A stretch of DNA of 6,265 nucleotides from Planctomycetota bacterium. Lineage in GTDB: Bacteria; Planctomycetota; GCA-002687715; DRQF01. The stretch covers positions 1 through 6,265 of the forward strand of contig WFTN01000045.1 of assembly GCA_015485455.1 (NCBI GenBank). The letters run 5' to 3'. The notes beneath the pieces were generated by a model. The model searched no databases, was not told the origin of the DNA, and was given only the letters and a program-made list of their open reading frames with translations. Below are positions 1 through 6,265 of this stretch, piece after piece. Within the stretch, counting starts at the first letter, position 1. Each line of letters starts with the position of its first letter. Made by a program: the position numbers and the translations under genes.

Positions 1-18
1 GATGTGTATAAGAGACAG
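1..18 (+). other. Residual Nextera/Tn5 mosaic-end sequencing adapter (artefact)
   Basis: The first 18 bases are identical to the 3' part of the Tn5 transposase mosaic-end adapter used in Nextera libraries; only the adapter's leading A is missing. Translated in the frame of the following gene they give the familiar adapter peptide MYKRQ. This is untrimmed library sequence at a contig end, and genomic sequence begins at about base 19. The apparent GTG start at base 4 is therefore not a biological start. Confidence 0.95.
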
Positions 19-846
19 AATTTAGACCGTACCCTGAGCGACATTTACTTTCAGGTTTCGGCAAAAACCGAATTGGAGTTCTTGCGAACTGCAGCTCGGA
101 TTCATCCGGAACACGACGAGTTGTGGCCACGGTTGGCCATGGCGAACTTGGCGGCTGGGGATTTCGCAGCTTCCATCAAAGCGGCAAAAGCTGGAATCGA
201 CTTAGGGGGACTCCATGAAGGACTCCCGGCAACATGGGCCAGAGCCTTAGCAGATCAAGGCAATTTAGAAGGCGCCTTGAAGGTTATTGATGGCCACAAG
301 AAATCCATCAGGCTCAGCCGCCTCAGGAAAAGAATTCAAGATTTGCAAGTTCTCAGGAAAATGGGCCGACCTCTTGACACCCCTTCCCTGCGGGGCTCCA
401 TTGACCGAGCCCGCACTCTCACCTGGAACAAACTGGCCAACGAAGCGAGCAACGCTTGGCTGGATGCCATTGCCCGGGGACGACGCCGTGGCCCAGGACG
501 TCAAGGCAGCCTTCCCCCCCGTGGCACCCTTGGGCCTCAACCCAGAGGAATCGAAAGAGATGCGTTAGCAAGTCTTCTATGGTTGGCACGACAAGAGAAC
601 ATCAATTCAGACATGCAGGCCAAACTCTGGGAACGAGCCCTTTCTGCCGCTTCTCGATTTTTGGATGTCAATGAAGCTGGCTTAAGCGGATCAACCCCAT
701 TTGTCATTCAAAGAGAGCGAAGCCTTTGGCTCGCCGACCCCCGTTTGACCGAATGCCATGGGCCAAATTTCCCAGTATTTTTGCCCTCTGAGGAGCGACA
801 ACGCTGGCTCAATTTCTGGCAGACATTAGCAGCACTTGAGGGCTGA
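19..846 (+). CDS. TPR-like repeat protein, 5'-truncated, possible internal frame shifts
   Basis: This is the 3' part of a gene whose beginning lies beyond the contig end; everything before base 19 is adapter. About 275 genomic codons remain, ending in TGA at 844-846. Residues 38-67 and about 75-98, counted from the artefactual start at base 4, look like tetratricopeptide helical hairpins: LWPRLAMANLAAGDF followed by an Ala-rich second helix, then ATWARALADQGNLEGAL. Such repeats usually mediate protein-protein contacts. No catalytic motif or membrane segment is visible in the remaining part, and a signal peptide would have been lost with the 5' end. Between about 470 and 560 this frame becomes abnormally Arg/Gly/Pro-rich, while the +1 frame reads as a more natural acidic and hydrophobic protein. 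The gene, or its sequence, may thus carry two compensating indels. The family is not recognised beyond TPR-like, and the role is unknown. Confidence 0.6.
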   Translation, partial: NLDRTLSDIYFQVSAKTELEFLRTAARIHPEHDELWPRLAMANLAAGDFAASIKAAKAGIDLGGLHEGLPATWARALADQGNLEGALKVIDGHKKSIRLSRLRKRIQDLQVLRKMGRPLDTPSLRGSIDRARTLTWNKLANEASNAWLDAIARGRRRGPGRQGSLPPRGTLGPQPRGIERDALASLLWLARQENINSDMQAKLWERALSAASRFLDVNEAGLSGSTPFVIQRERSLWLADPRLTECHGPNFPVFLPSEERQRWLNFWQTLAALEG

Positions 847-951
847 AACCTCTGCGGTCAAAAAAACCGCCTCCCATCCTCATCGAACATGCAACAATAT
901 GGCGATCTTGGGTGTATCAGCTATCATAGGCTTCAAGTCATCGCGCCCAGT

Positions 952-956
952 AAGGA
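952..956 (+). promoter_or_regulatory. Ribosome binding site that fixes the msrA start
   Basis: AAGGA lies five bases before the ATG at 962. It supports that ATG over the in-frame TTG at 836 and ATG at 899, which lack a comparable site and would put a non-secretory extension in front of the signal peptide. Confidence 0.65.
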
Positions 957-961
957 ATGTT

Positions 962-1615
962 ATGTTCAGAATATTCGTTGTCACCCTCACCTTCGTTAGT
1001 TGCTTTCTCTTTGCTTGCGGCTCCAAGCCAGAAGACACTGCCACCAACAACAATCCTCGGCCCAAGGAAACCAAGAAAATGAGTCCACAAACTTCCCACG
1101 ACGAAATCGCCACACTTGGTGCCGGATGCTATTGGTGCATCGAAGCTGTTTTGCAACAAGTAGAAGGTGTCACCAAGATTGAATCCGGATTCATGGGTGG
1201 GCACCTGAACGATCCAAGCTACGAGGACATTTGCCGGGGCACCACCGGTCATGCGGAAGTGGTCCAAGTGCACTTCGATCCAAGCAAGATCAAATACCGT
1301 GAGCTCCTGGGATGGTTCTGGAAACTCCACGACCCTACAACTCTCAACCGTCAAGGCAACGACGTAGGGACTCAATATCGCTCAGTGATTTTCTATCACA
1401 GCCCTGAGCAGAGAGAAATCGCTGAAGACTCCAAGATGAAAGTAGGAAAGTCTGGGGCATTCGCAGACCCCATCGTAACGGAGATCACCGAGGCCAGCCA
1501 CTTCTGGAAGGCAAAGGCAGAACACCAGGACTACTACCGACGGAAGAAAAACGCGAATCCCTATTGCCGCTACACTATCACTCCCAAGCTCAAGAAGTTG
1601 GGCCTCGACTACTAA
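962..1615 (+). CDS. msrA: Peptide methionine (S)-S-oxide reductase MsrA, probable lipoprotein
   Basis: MsrA reduces the S-epimer of methionine sulfoxide in oxidised proteins. The protein has 217 residues. The N-terminus has a short start (MFR), a hydrophobic stretch at about residues 4-18 and a lipobox-like LFAC ending at Cys19, followed by a polar Asn/Pro/Lys linker to about residue 40. This points to export and lipid anchoring, so repair would act on envelope proteins. The catalytic domain begins near residue 49 with the active-site motif GCYWC (Cys56, with Cys59). It continues with the family blocks GHAEVVQVHFDP, HDPTTLNRQGNDVGTQYRS and EHQDYY. Cys202 near the C-terminus is a candidate recycling cysteine. 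The nucleophile is ordinary Cys, although the neighbouring operon uses selenocysteine. There is no fused MsrB domain. The start at 962 is chosen for its ribosome binding site and signal peptide. The beta subunit of formate dehydrogenase follows after 19 bp, so co-transcription is possible. The family call is firm; lipid anchoring is inferred. Confidence 0.93.
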   Translation: MFRIFVVTLTFVSCFLFACGSKPEDTATNNNPRPKETKKMSPQTSHDEIATLGAGCYWCIEAVLQQVEGVTKIESGFMGGHLNDPSYEDICRGTTGHAEVVQVHFDPSKIKYRELLGWFWKLHDPTTLNRQGNDVGTQYRSVIFYHSPEQREIAEDSKMKVGKSGAFADPIVTEITEASHFWKAKAEHQDYYRRKKNANPYCRYTITPKLKKLGLDY

Positions 1616-1634
1616 GTTCCCCTAGAGACGACCC

Positions 1635-3311
1635 ATGGAATCCACTGAGAAGATCATTGAAGAGTGGCGGACCCAACCAGCTCCTTTGTTGGGTATGTTG
1701 CACGCATTTCACGAACGCGACTTGAAGATTACGGAAGAGGCCATCTTGGCCATAGCCAAGGCACTCCGCATCCCAAAAGCGGAGCTATTCGGGACCGTGA
1801 CTTTCTACGACCATCTGAGTATGGAAAGCGGGAGCCACGATGATTTGCGCATCTGCACAGGTCCGATTTGTAGCCTCAAAGGATCTCAAGAAATCTTGAA
1901 GGCCATGCAAGGTGATGGGGCAAGATCGATGCCTTGCAGTGGACGCTGCGATGTGCCAATCCCAGCACTTCGAGGCAATCGCACCTACCAGATTGCTCCC
2001 GATGCCATCGTTCCCACCCCGGAAACACCACGCCCCATCCCAAATCCTGGTGGTCTGGAAGAATGTGTTTTCGCCGAGATTCGCGATCCGGACAGAAAAT
2101 CACTGGCTGGTTACCAGGCAAGTGGGGGGTATTTGGCAGCAGAAAAAGCCCTCAACGATCTGGGGCGAGAGAGAACTCTGGCAGAAGTGAAGGCCAGTGG
2201 TTTGGCTGGCCGAGGGGGAGCAGGTTTTCCTACGGGAGAAAAGTGGCAGGCCGTTGCCGATGCCCAGGGGTCTCCTAAGTATGTGGTCTGCAACGCTGAC
2301 GAGGGAGAACCCGGATGTTTTAAGGACCGCACCCTTTTAGACCACGACCCCCACCTCGTTATTGAGGGTATGATCCTCGCCGCTTTTTGCTGTGGGGCCA
2401 GCGAAGGTTTCATTTACTTACGCTACGAATACCCAGAAACATTGAAAACACTAGGGCAGGCTCTTCAGGAAGCTCGCGACGCTGGCCTTTTAGGAAAAGA
2501 CATTCTGGGGTCAGGCTACGAATTCCAAATCCACCTGCGCCGAGGTGCTGGTGCCTACATTTGCGGTGAAGAGACTTCCTTGCTCAATAGTTTAGAAGGA
2601 AAACACCCCTTCCCCCGCAATCGTCCCCCATATCCGGTGACTCATGGCTTCAATGATCTGCCCACTGCCGTTAACAATGTTGAAACATTGGCCAGCGTCC
2701 CATGGATCGTCATGAATGGTGCTGCACGCTATGCGGCCTTGGGACTTGGAGATCACAAAGGGACGAAGCTCATCAGTCTGTCCGGTGACATTGAAAAGCC
2801 TGGAAACTACGAAGTGCCCTTAGGACTACCGCTGAAGACTTTGATCGAAGAATGGGCCGGCGGCATCCCAGGGGGCAAGAAACTTCAGGCAGTCACCATG
2901 GCGGGACTGTCGGGAGGGTTCTTGGGGGCGGAAGATGCCTACGCGGTTACCCTGGACGAACCGAGCGTTCGAGCCAAGGGCTCCTTCTTAGGTGCTGGGG
3001 GCATCATGATATTCGACGAAACACGAGACATGGTCGATTTGGGACGACAGGCCATGGCGTTCTTTGCCCATGAATCTTGCGGCAAGTGTTTCCCTTGCCG
3101 CATCGGGACCCAAAGATTGACCGAACGATTAGCTGGCAGCGCAGGCCCTGATACATTTGCCGCTTGGCGAGAAGAAGTTGAAGATATGGGGCAAGTGATG
3201 AAGTCATCCTCCGCTTGTGGCTTGGGGATGGCAGCTCCCCTTATCACTGAAAGCCTATTACGCCTGTTCCCAGACGACTTGGCCTCAACCATCAAGAAAG
3301 CAAACTCATGA
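1635..3311 (+). CDS. fdsB: NAD-linked formate dehydrogenase beta subunit, NuoE-NuoF fusion
   Basis: This is the diaphorase subunit that exchanges electrons between the formate dehydrogenase alpha subunit and NAD(P) through FMN and Fe-S clusters; it is soluble, with no signal peptide or membrane segment. The protein has 558 residues. Residues 1 to about 125 form a NuoE-like [2Fe-2S] domain with Cys74-x4-Cys79 and Cys101-x3-Cys105; the 21-residue gap between the pairs is shorter than in ordinary NuoE. Residues about 145-555 are NuoF-like. They hold the glycine-rich GRGGAGFPTGEKW (192-204), CNADEGEPGCFKDRTLL (219-235), RRGAGAYICGEETS (302-315), and the [4Fe-4S] ligands of SCGKCFPC (Cys482, 485, 488) with Cys528. 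The gene starts 19 bp after msrA with no strong ribosome binding site, and its TGA overlaps the alpha-subunit ATG. A complex I NuoF is less likely, because the next gene is a formate dehydrogenase rather than NuoG. NAD versus NADP preference cannot be read from the sequence. Confidence 0.9.
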   Translation: MESTEKIIEEWRTQPAPLLGMLHAFHERDLKITEEAILAIAKALRIPKAELFGTVTFYDHLSMESGSHDDLRICTGPICSLKGSQEILKAMQGDGARSMPCSGRCDVPIPALRGNRTYQIAPDAIVPTPETPRPIPNPGGLEECVFAEIRDPDRKSLAGYQASGGYLAAEKALNDLGRERTLAEVKASGLAGRGGAGFPTGEKWQAVADAQGSPKYVVCNADEGEPGCFKDRTLLDHDPHLVIEGMILAAFCCGASEGFIYLRYEYPETLKTLGQALQEARDAGLLGKDILGSGYEFQIHLRRGAGAYICGEETSLLNSLEGKHPFPRNRPPYPVTHGFNDLPTAVNNVETLASVPWIVMNGAARYAALGLGDHKGTKLISLSGDIEKPGNYEVPLGLPLKTLIEEWAGGIPGGKKLQAVTMAGLSGGFLGAEDAYAVTLDEPSVRAKGSFLGAGGIMIFDETRDMVDLGRQAMAFFAHESCGKCFPCRIGTQRLTERLAGSAGPDTFAAWREEVEDMGQVMKSSSACGLGMAAPLITESLLRLFPDDLASTIKKANS

Positions 3312-6025
3312 TTGATAAGACCAAGAACACTTATGAACTGACTCTCGATGGCGAAGTCGTCGCATTCTCCCATGGGGAATCTCTCTTCGAAATCAGCGAG
3401 CGCCACAAGAAAGAAGTGCCAACACTTTGCTACGACAAGCGACTGGACGCATTCGGAGGTTGCCGCATGTGTATGGTCGAAGTCGAAGGATTTCGCAACC
3501 CTGTGGCCTCTTGCACAACAAAAGCCAGCCCGGGTATGGTTGTGCATACCCACACCGCCAAATTAGAGAAGGATCGTAAGACACTCTTGGAGCTGGTTGT
3601 TTCTGAGAATCGTCAAGTTGAAACCCCCGAGCTCTCCGGTTTCGCTTCTCAGGAACTCACACAACTCGCCAACCGCTATGACGCGATCACCGGGCGATTC
3701 GCTGGAGCCAAGTCTGGAACCAGTCGAACGGAAGACCTCAATCCCTTCATTTTGCGAGACTACGACCAGTGCATCTCTTGTTACCGCTGTGTTCGCGTCT
3801 GCGCAGAACGTGAAGGGGACTACGCCATCAATGTGATGAACCGAGGGTTCGCCACTCAGATCACAACCGAGTTCAACAGTGACCTCAGAGAATCAGAATG
3901 TACCTTCTGTGGGCAATGCGTCCAGACCTGTCCCACCGGTGCTTTGGCTGACAAGAAGGCACTTCGAGACCGGAAGACTGTTGGCGACATTAAGAAAACA
4001 CGAACCATTTGCACCTACTGCGGCGTGGGTTGTTCCGTCGACATTATGTCCAAAGAAGACAAGATTGTCGGCATCCAACCGGCCATGGATGGACCAGCCA
4101 ACTTGGGCGCTCTTTGCGTCAAAGGGCAATTCGCATACGACTTTGTTCAACACGATGATCGGCTCACAACTCCCCTCGTCCGCAAGAATGGCAAACTCGA
4201 ACCAGTCAGTTGGACAGAAGCCATCGACGTAGCGGCCAAAGGTTTCGAAAAGGTCTCCCGCGATCATGGCAACGAGGCCATCTATGCCATCGCCTCCGGC
4301 CGCGCCCCCCATGAAGCTTCTTACGCCCTGCAAAAATTGATGAGAGCGGGTTGGGGACTCAATCAAATCGATAATTGCAGCCGTGCCTGACATGCTCCAA
4401 CTGTCGCCGGTCTGGCGGCTACCATCGGACGAGGAGCCATGTCAAACCCATTGGAAGACATGGAAAAGCCCGACGTCTATTTTTGCATCGGCACCAACAT
4501 GACGGAATGCCATCCAGTGGCGGCGACTCGCATCAAGCGTGGGCTGGCCAATGGCGGCCGCCTCATCGTGGCCGACCCGAGAAAAATTCAATTAGCCGAA
4601 ATCGCCGATCTCTACTTGCCGCTAAAAGTCGGAACCGATGTTGCCCTACTCTTAGCGATGGCCCATGTCATCGACCGTGACGGCTTAGTCAACGAAGAAT
4701 TTGTCGCCGAAAGAACGGAAGGGATTCAGGAGCTCAGACAGCACCTCAAAGAATTCACACCCAGTTGGGCTTCGGCCATTTGCCAAGTGCCGGCGGAAGA
4801 TATCGAGAAGGCCGCCCATTGGTACGGTGAAGCTGAGAAGGCCGCCATCTACTACACCTTGGGAATCACCGAGCACATTTGTGGTGTTGACAACGTCCAA
4901 AGCTTGAGCAATCTTGCCCTTCTCACTGGGCATATCGGCAAAGAAGGAACGGGCATCAACCCCATGCGGGGCCAAAACAATATTCAAGGTGCTGGAGATG
5001 TTGGAGCTCTTCCAAACAACTATCCTGGTTTTCAACCTGTGGATGATCCCAAGAACCAGGCCAAGTTCGAAGCCGCTTGGGGCACCCCTGTGTCCTTAGA
5101 ACGAGGCATCACGAAAGTCACCGCATTAGATCAGTGTGGCGACCGAATCAGAGCCATGATCATCGGTGGCGAGAACACCGTGGTGACGGATCCCGACCGC
5201 GACCACTGCGAACATGCTCTCAAGTCATTGGACCACTTGGTCGTCATCGATCTTTTCATGACAGAGACCGCCGTCCTAGCCGATGTGGTCTTGCCAGCAT
5301 CAAGTTGGGGAGAGACCGATGGTGTGTGTACCAACACCGAGCGTCGCGTTCAGCGCCTTCGGGCGGCCGTGCCACCTCCAGGAGATGCGAAACCTGACTG
5401 GTGGATCATCTCGGAGCTTGGGAAACGTCTTGGTTTCTCGGGTTTCGACTATGAATCTGCCAAAGATGTCTTCAATGAGCTCTGCTCACTCTCCCCTATT
5501 TATGCTGGCTTGGATTGGGATCGCATTGATCAAGGGGAATATCAATGGCCCGTTCCCAATAAGGAACACACAGGGACGCCGATTCTGCATATCGATGAAT
5601 TCCCCAGCGGTAAGGGCAAACTCAAGATTGTCAATCTGCGTGACCCGGCAGAAGTGATCAGCGAATCCTATCCCGTATGGCTCACCACTGGACGAAGACT
5701 TGAGTCTTATCATTCCCGTACCCAGACGGGACGTTCCTTTGGCATCGACTATTTACTGCCCCAAGAGACCTTAGAAATTCATCCTGACGACGTCGAAAAA
5801 TGGGGCCTTACCGATGGGAAGCTCTGTCGCATGACGTCTGCTCGGGGCTCGGTTGAGATCGTGGTGGAGGCCAACAAGCGCTCACCCCGTGGGACTGTCT
5901 TCTGCTCATTCTCGTTTAACGAAACACCCGTCAATATCCTTACGGGCTCCGGCTACGATCCCATCACCCAAACTGCAGAACTCAAGGTTTGTCCTGTGCG
6001 ATTGGAAATAATTGAGGAGCGCTAA
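3308..6025 (+). CDS. fdhF: Selenocysteine-containing formate dehydrogenase alpha subunit (TGA read as Sec361)
   Basis: This is the catalytic subunit interconverting formate and CO2 at a Mo- or W-bis-MGD centre, an FdsA/FdhF-type protein of 905 residues when TGA at 4388-4390 is decoded as Sec. Domains in order: a [2Fe-2S] ferredoxin fold (Cys41, 52, 55, 69); a linker without the usual His-Cys3 ligands; two [4Fe-4S] motifs, CISCYRCVRVC (155-165) and CTFCGQCVQTC (198-208); the molybdopterin Fe4S4 motif (Cys235, 238, 242, 270, then Lys272); and the active site NCSRA-U-HAPTVAGL with Sec361 and His362. Catalytic Arg554 lies in NPMRGQNN, and the MGD-binding C-terminal domain spans about 788-900. Both halves are in the same frame, and the family's Sec/Cys position falls exactly on the TGA. 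There is no Tat signal, so the enzyme is cytoplasmic. ATGA overlap with the beta subunit indicates translational coupling. Metal choice and physiological direction are unknown. A nonsense mutation is the alternative, but it is unlikely given the intact downstream 544 residues and the hairpin. Confidence 0.93.
4388..4390 (+). other. In-frame TGA codon recoded as selenocysteine (Sec361)
   Basis: The codon lies between NCSRA and HAPTVAGL, precisely where formate dehydrogenases carry catalytic Sec or Cys followed by His. Reading continues in the same frame without interruption to the TAA at 6023-6025. Ordinary gene calling would end one protein here and begin another at the ATG at 4439, removing the active site from both products. 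Confidence 0.92.
4391..4441 (+). promoter_or_regulatory. Bacterial SECIS-like hairpin directing Sec insertion
   Basis: In the mRNA just after the TGA, 4403-4408 pairs with 4414-4419 (GUCGCC with GGCGGC, including one U-G pair), closing a GGUCU loop at 4409-4413. A lower stem pairs 4394-4398 (GCUCC) with 4433-4437 (GGAGC). It can extend by CAU/AUG (4391-4393 with 4439-4441) across a bulged C at 4438, leaving an asymmetric internal loop. The apical loop begins 18 bases after the TGA. As recalled, E. coli fdhF has the same GGUCU loop at the same distance, where SelB binds. The loop bases also encode part of the conserved VAGL, so the loop alone is weak evidence; the two stems are the better support. 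Pairing was found by eye, without an energy calculation. Confidence 0.75.
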
Positions 6026-6031
6026 CTGGAG

Positions 6032-6048
6032 TGAGGCCGCAGCCCTCA
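6032..6048. terminator. Weak hairpin between convergent genes, possible bidirectional terminator
   Basis: TGAGG (6032-6036) pairs with CCTCA (6044-6048), and C6037 can pair with G6042 across a bulged C6043. It sits in the 25-bp gap between the stop of the alpha subunit and the stop of purF, where a shared terminator would be expected. No T-run follows on either strand, so intrinsic termination is doubtful. Confidence 0.3.
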
Positions 6049-6050
6049 AG

Positions 6051-6265
6051 TTAAGTCGGAATGTTATCTCGCCGGGTAGCGCGTTCGGATTCTAAGGCCC
6101 GAAGGCGCTCAACGGTGATATCACCTGTGGGGTAAACCCCAGTAAAGCAGGCATTGCAAAACGACTTAATCTTGGGATTGCCAACCTGAGCGGCTTTGTT
6201 CATGGCGCCGCGGTCGAGATAGACCAGATGATCGACCCCCAAGGAAGTGGTAATCTCCTCCACCG
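6051..6265 (-). CDS. purF: Amidophosphoribosyltransferase (PurF), C-terminal fragment
   Basis: PurF makes phosphoribosylamine from PRPP and glutamine, the first committed step of purine synthesis, in the cytoplasm. Only the last 70 codons or so are present; the gene runs off the window edge, and the valine/GTG at 6263-6261 is internal rather than a start. The visible part matches the end of the phosphoribosyltransferase domain: VEEITTSLGVDHLVYLDRG, then SFCNACFTGVYPTGD. The Cys-x2-Cys pair (codons 6156-6158 and 6147-6149) matches the last two [4Fe-4S] ligands of the Bacillus subtilis-type enzyme, so this is probably the Fe-S form; the other two ligands and the propeptide lie outside the window. 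The tail after the motif is Arg- and Glu-rich and ends with TAA at 6053-6051. It converges on the formate dehydrogenase operon with 25 bp between the stops and is probably unrelated to it functionally. Confidence 0.88.
   Translation of the reverse strand, partial: VEEITTSLGVDHLVYLDRGAMNKAAQVGNPKIKSFCNACFTGVYPTGDITVERLRALESERATRRDNIPT

Noticed and set aside
854..870. Hairpin GCGGT / ACCGC with an A-rich loop after the TPR-like gene as a terminator
   Set aside because: The stem has only five pairs and is followed by a C-rich stretch with no T-run on the plus strand; an intrinsic terminator is not supported.
836..961. Longer MsrA starting at TTG 836 or ATG 899
   Set aside because: It would overlap the preceding gene, lacks a ribosome binding site, and would place a non-hydrophobic extension before a good lipoprotein signal that has its own AAGGA.
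847..961. Promoter for msrA in the 115-bp gap
   Set aside because: A TATCAT at 922-927 resembles a -10 box, but no -35 box lies at a suitable distance, so it is too weak to report.
1635..3311. Complex I NuoF or bidirectional hydrogenase HoxF instead of a formate dehydrogenase subunit
   Set aside because: The gene overlaps the formate dehydrogenase alpha subunit by ATGA and no nuo or hox subunits are nearby; the motifs shared by these families do not separate them, but the context does.
2939..3553. Antisense reading frames such as the 204-codon one over the beta/alpha junction and the 166-codon one at 3893-4393
   Set aside because: They lie opposite well-supported conserved domains, show no recognisable family or start signal, and are explained as shadows of the coding frame.
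4388..4439. Nonsense mutation splitting formate dehydrogenase into a pseudogene, with a second gene starting at ATG 4439
   Set aside because: The TGA sits at the family's Sec position, the frame is unbroken on both sides, His and VAGL follow it as expected, and a SECIS-like hairpin starts right after it.

Overview
The window reads as a draft or metagenomic contig end from a selenocysteine-decoding bacterium. The main content is a compact two-gene operon for a cytoplasmic, NAD(P)-linked, molybdopterin-dependent formate dehydrogenase. Its catalytic subunit is interrupted by an in-frame TGA that is best read as selenocysteine. A lipobox-type signal on the MsrA protein favours a Gram-negative-style cell envelope. 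Nothing here fixes the phylum. GC content looks slightly above one half by eye, and I did not compute it.

Layout. Bases 1-18 match the end of the Tn5/Nextera transposase adapter and are not genomic. Bases 19-846 (+) hold the 3' part of a TPR-like gene, with signs of two compensating frame shifts near 465-566. A 115-bp gap follows. 962-1615 (+) is msrA, coding for a probable lipoprotein methionine sulfoxide reductase A. After 19 bp, 1635-3311 (+) encodes a NuoE-NuoF fusion, the NADH/FMN-binding beta subunit of formate dehydrogenase. It overlaps by ATGA the alpha subunit at 3308-6025 (+), a 905-residue selenoprotein read through TGA at 4388-4390. A bacterial SECIS-like hairpin lies directly after that codon. 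After 25 bp containing a weak hairpin, the C-terminal end of purF comes in on the minus strand (6051 to the window edge). No tRNA, rRNA, CRISPR array or insertion sequence was seen.

How the genes work together. Formate would be oxidised, or CO2 reduced, at the Mo/W-bis-MGD plus Sec361 site of the alpha subunit. Electrons would pass through the alpha subunit's Fe-S clusters to the Fe-S, FMN and NAD site of the beta subunit. The NuoE-like [2Fe-2S] domain is fused to the beta subunit, so no separate gamma gene (fdsG type) is needed. No fdhD or fdsD chaperone gene is in view. MsrA and the TPR gene lie upstream on the same strand, but only the two dehydrogenase genes are clearly translationally coupled.

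The most important annotation point is that the alpha subunit must not be split into two ORFs or called a pseudogene.
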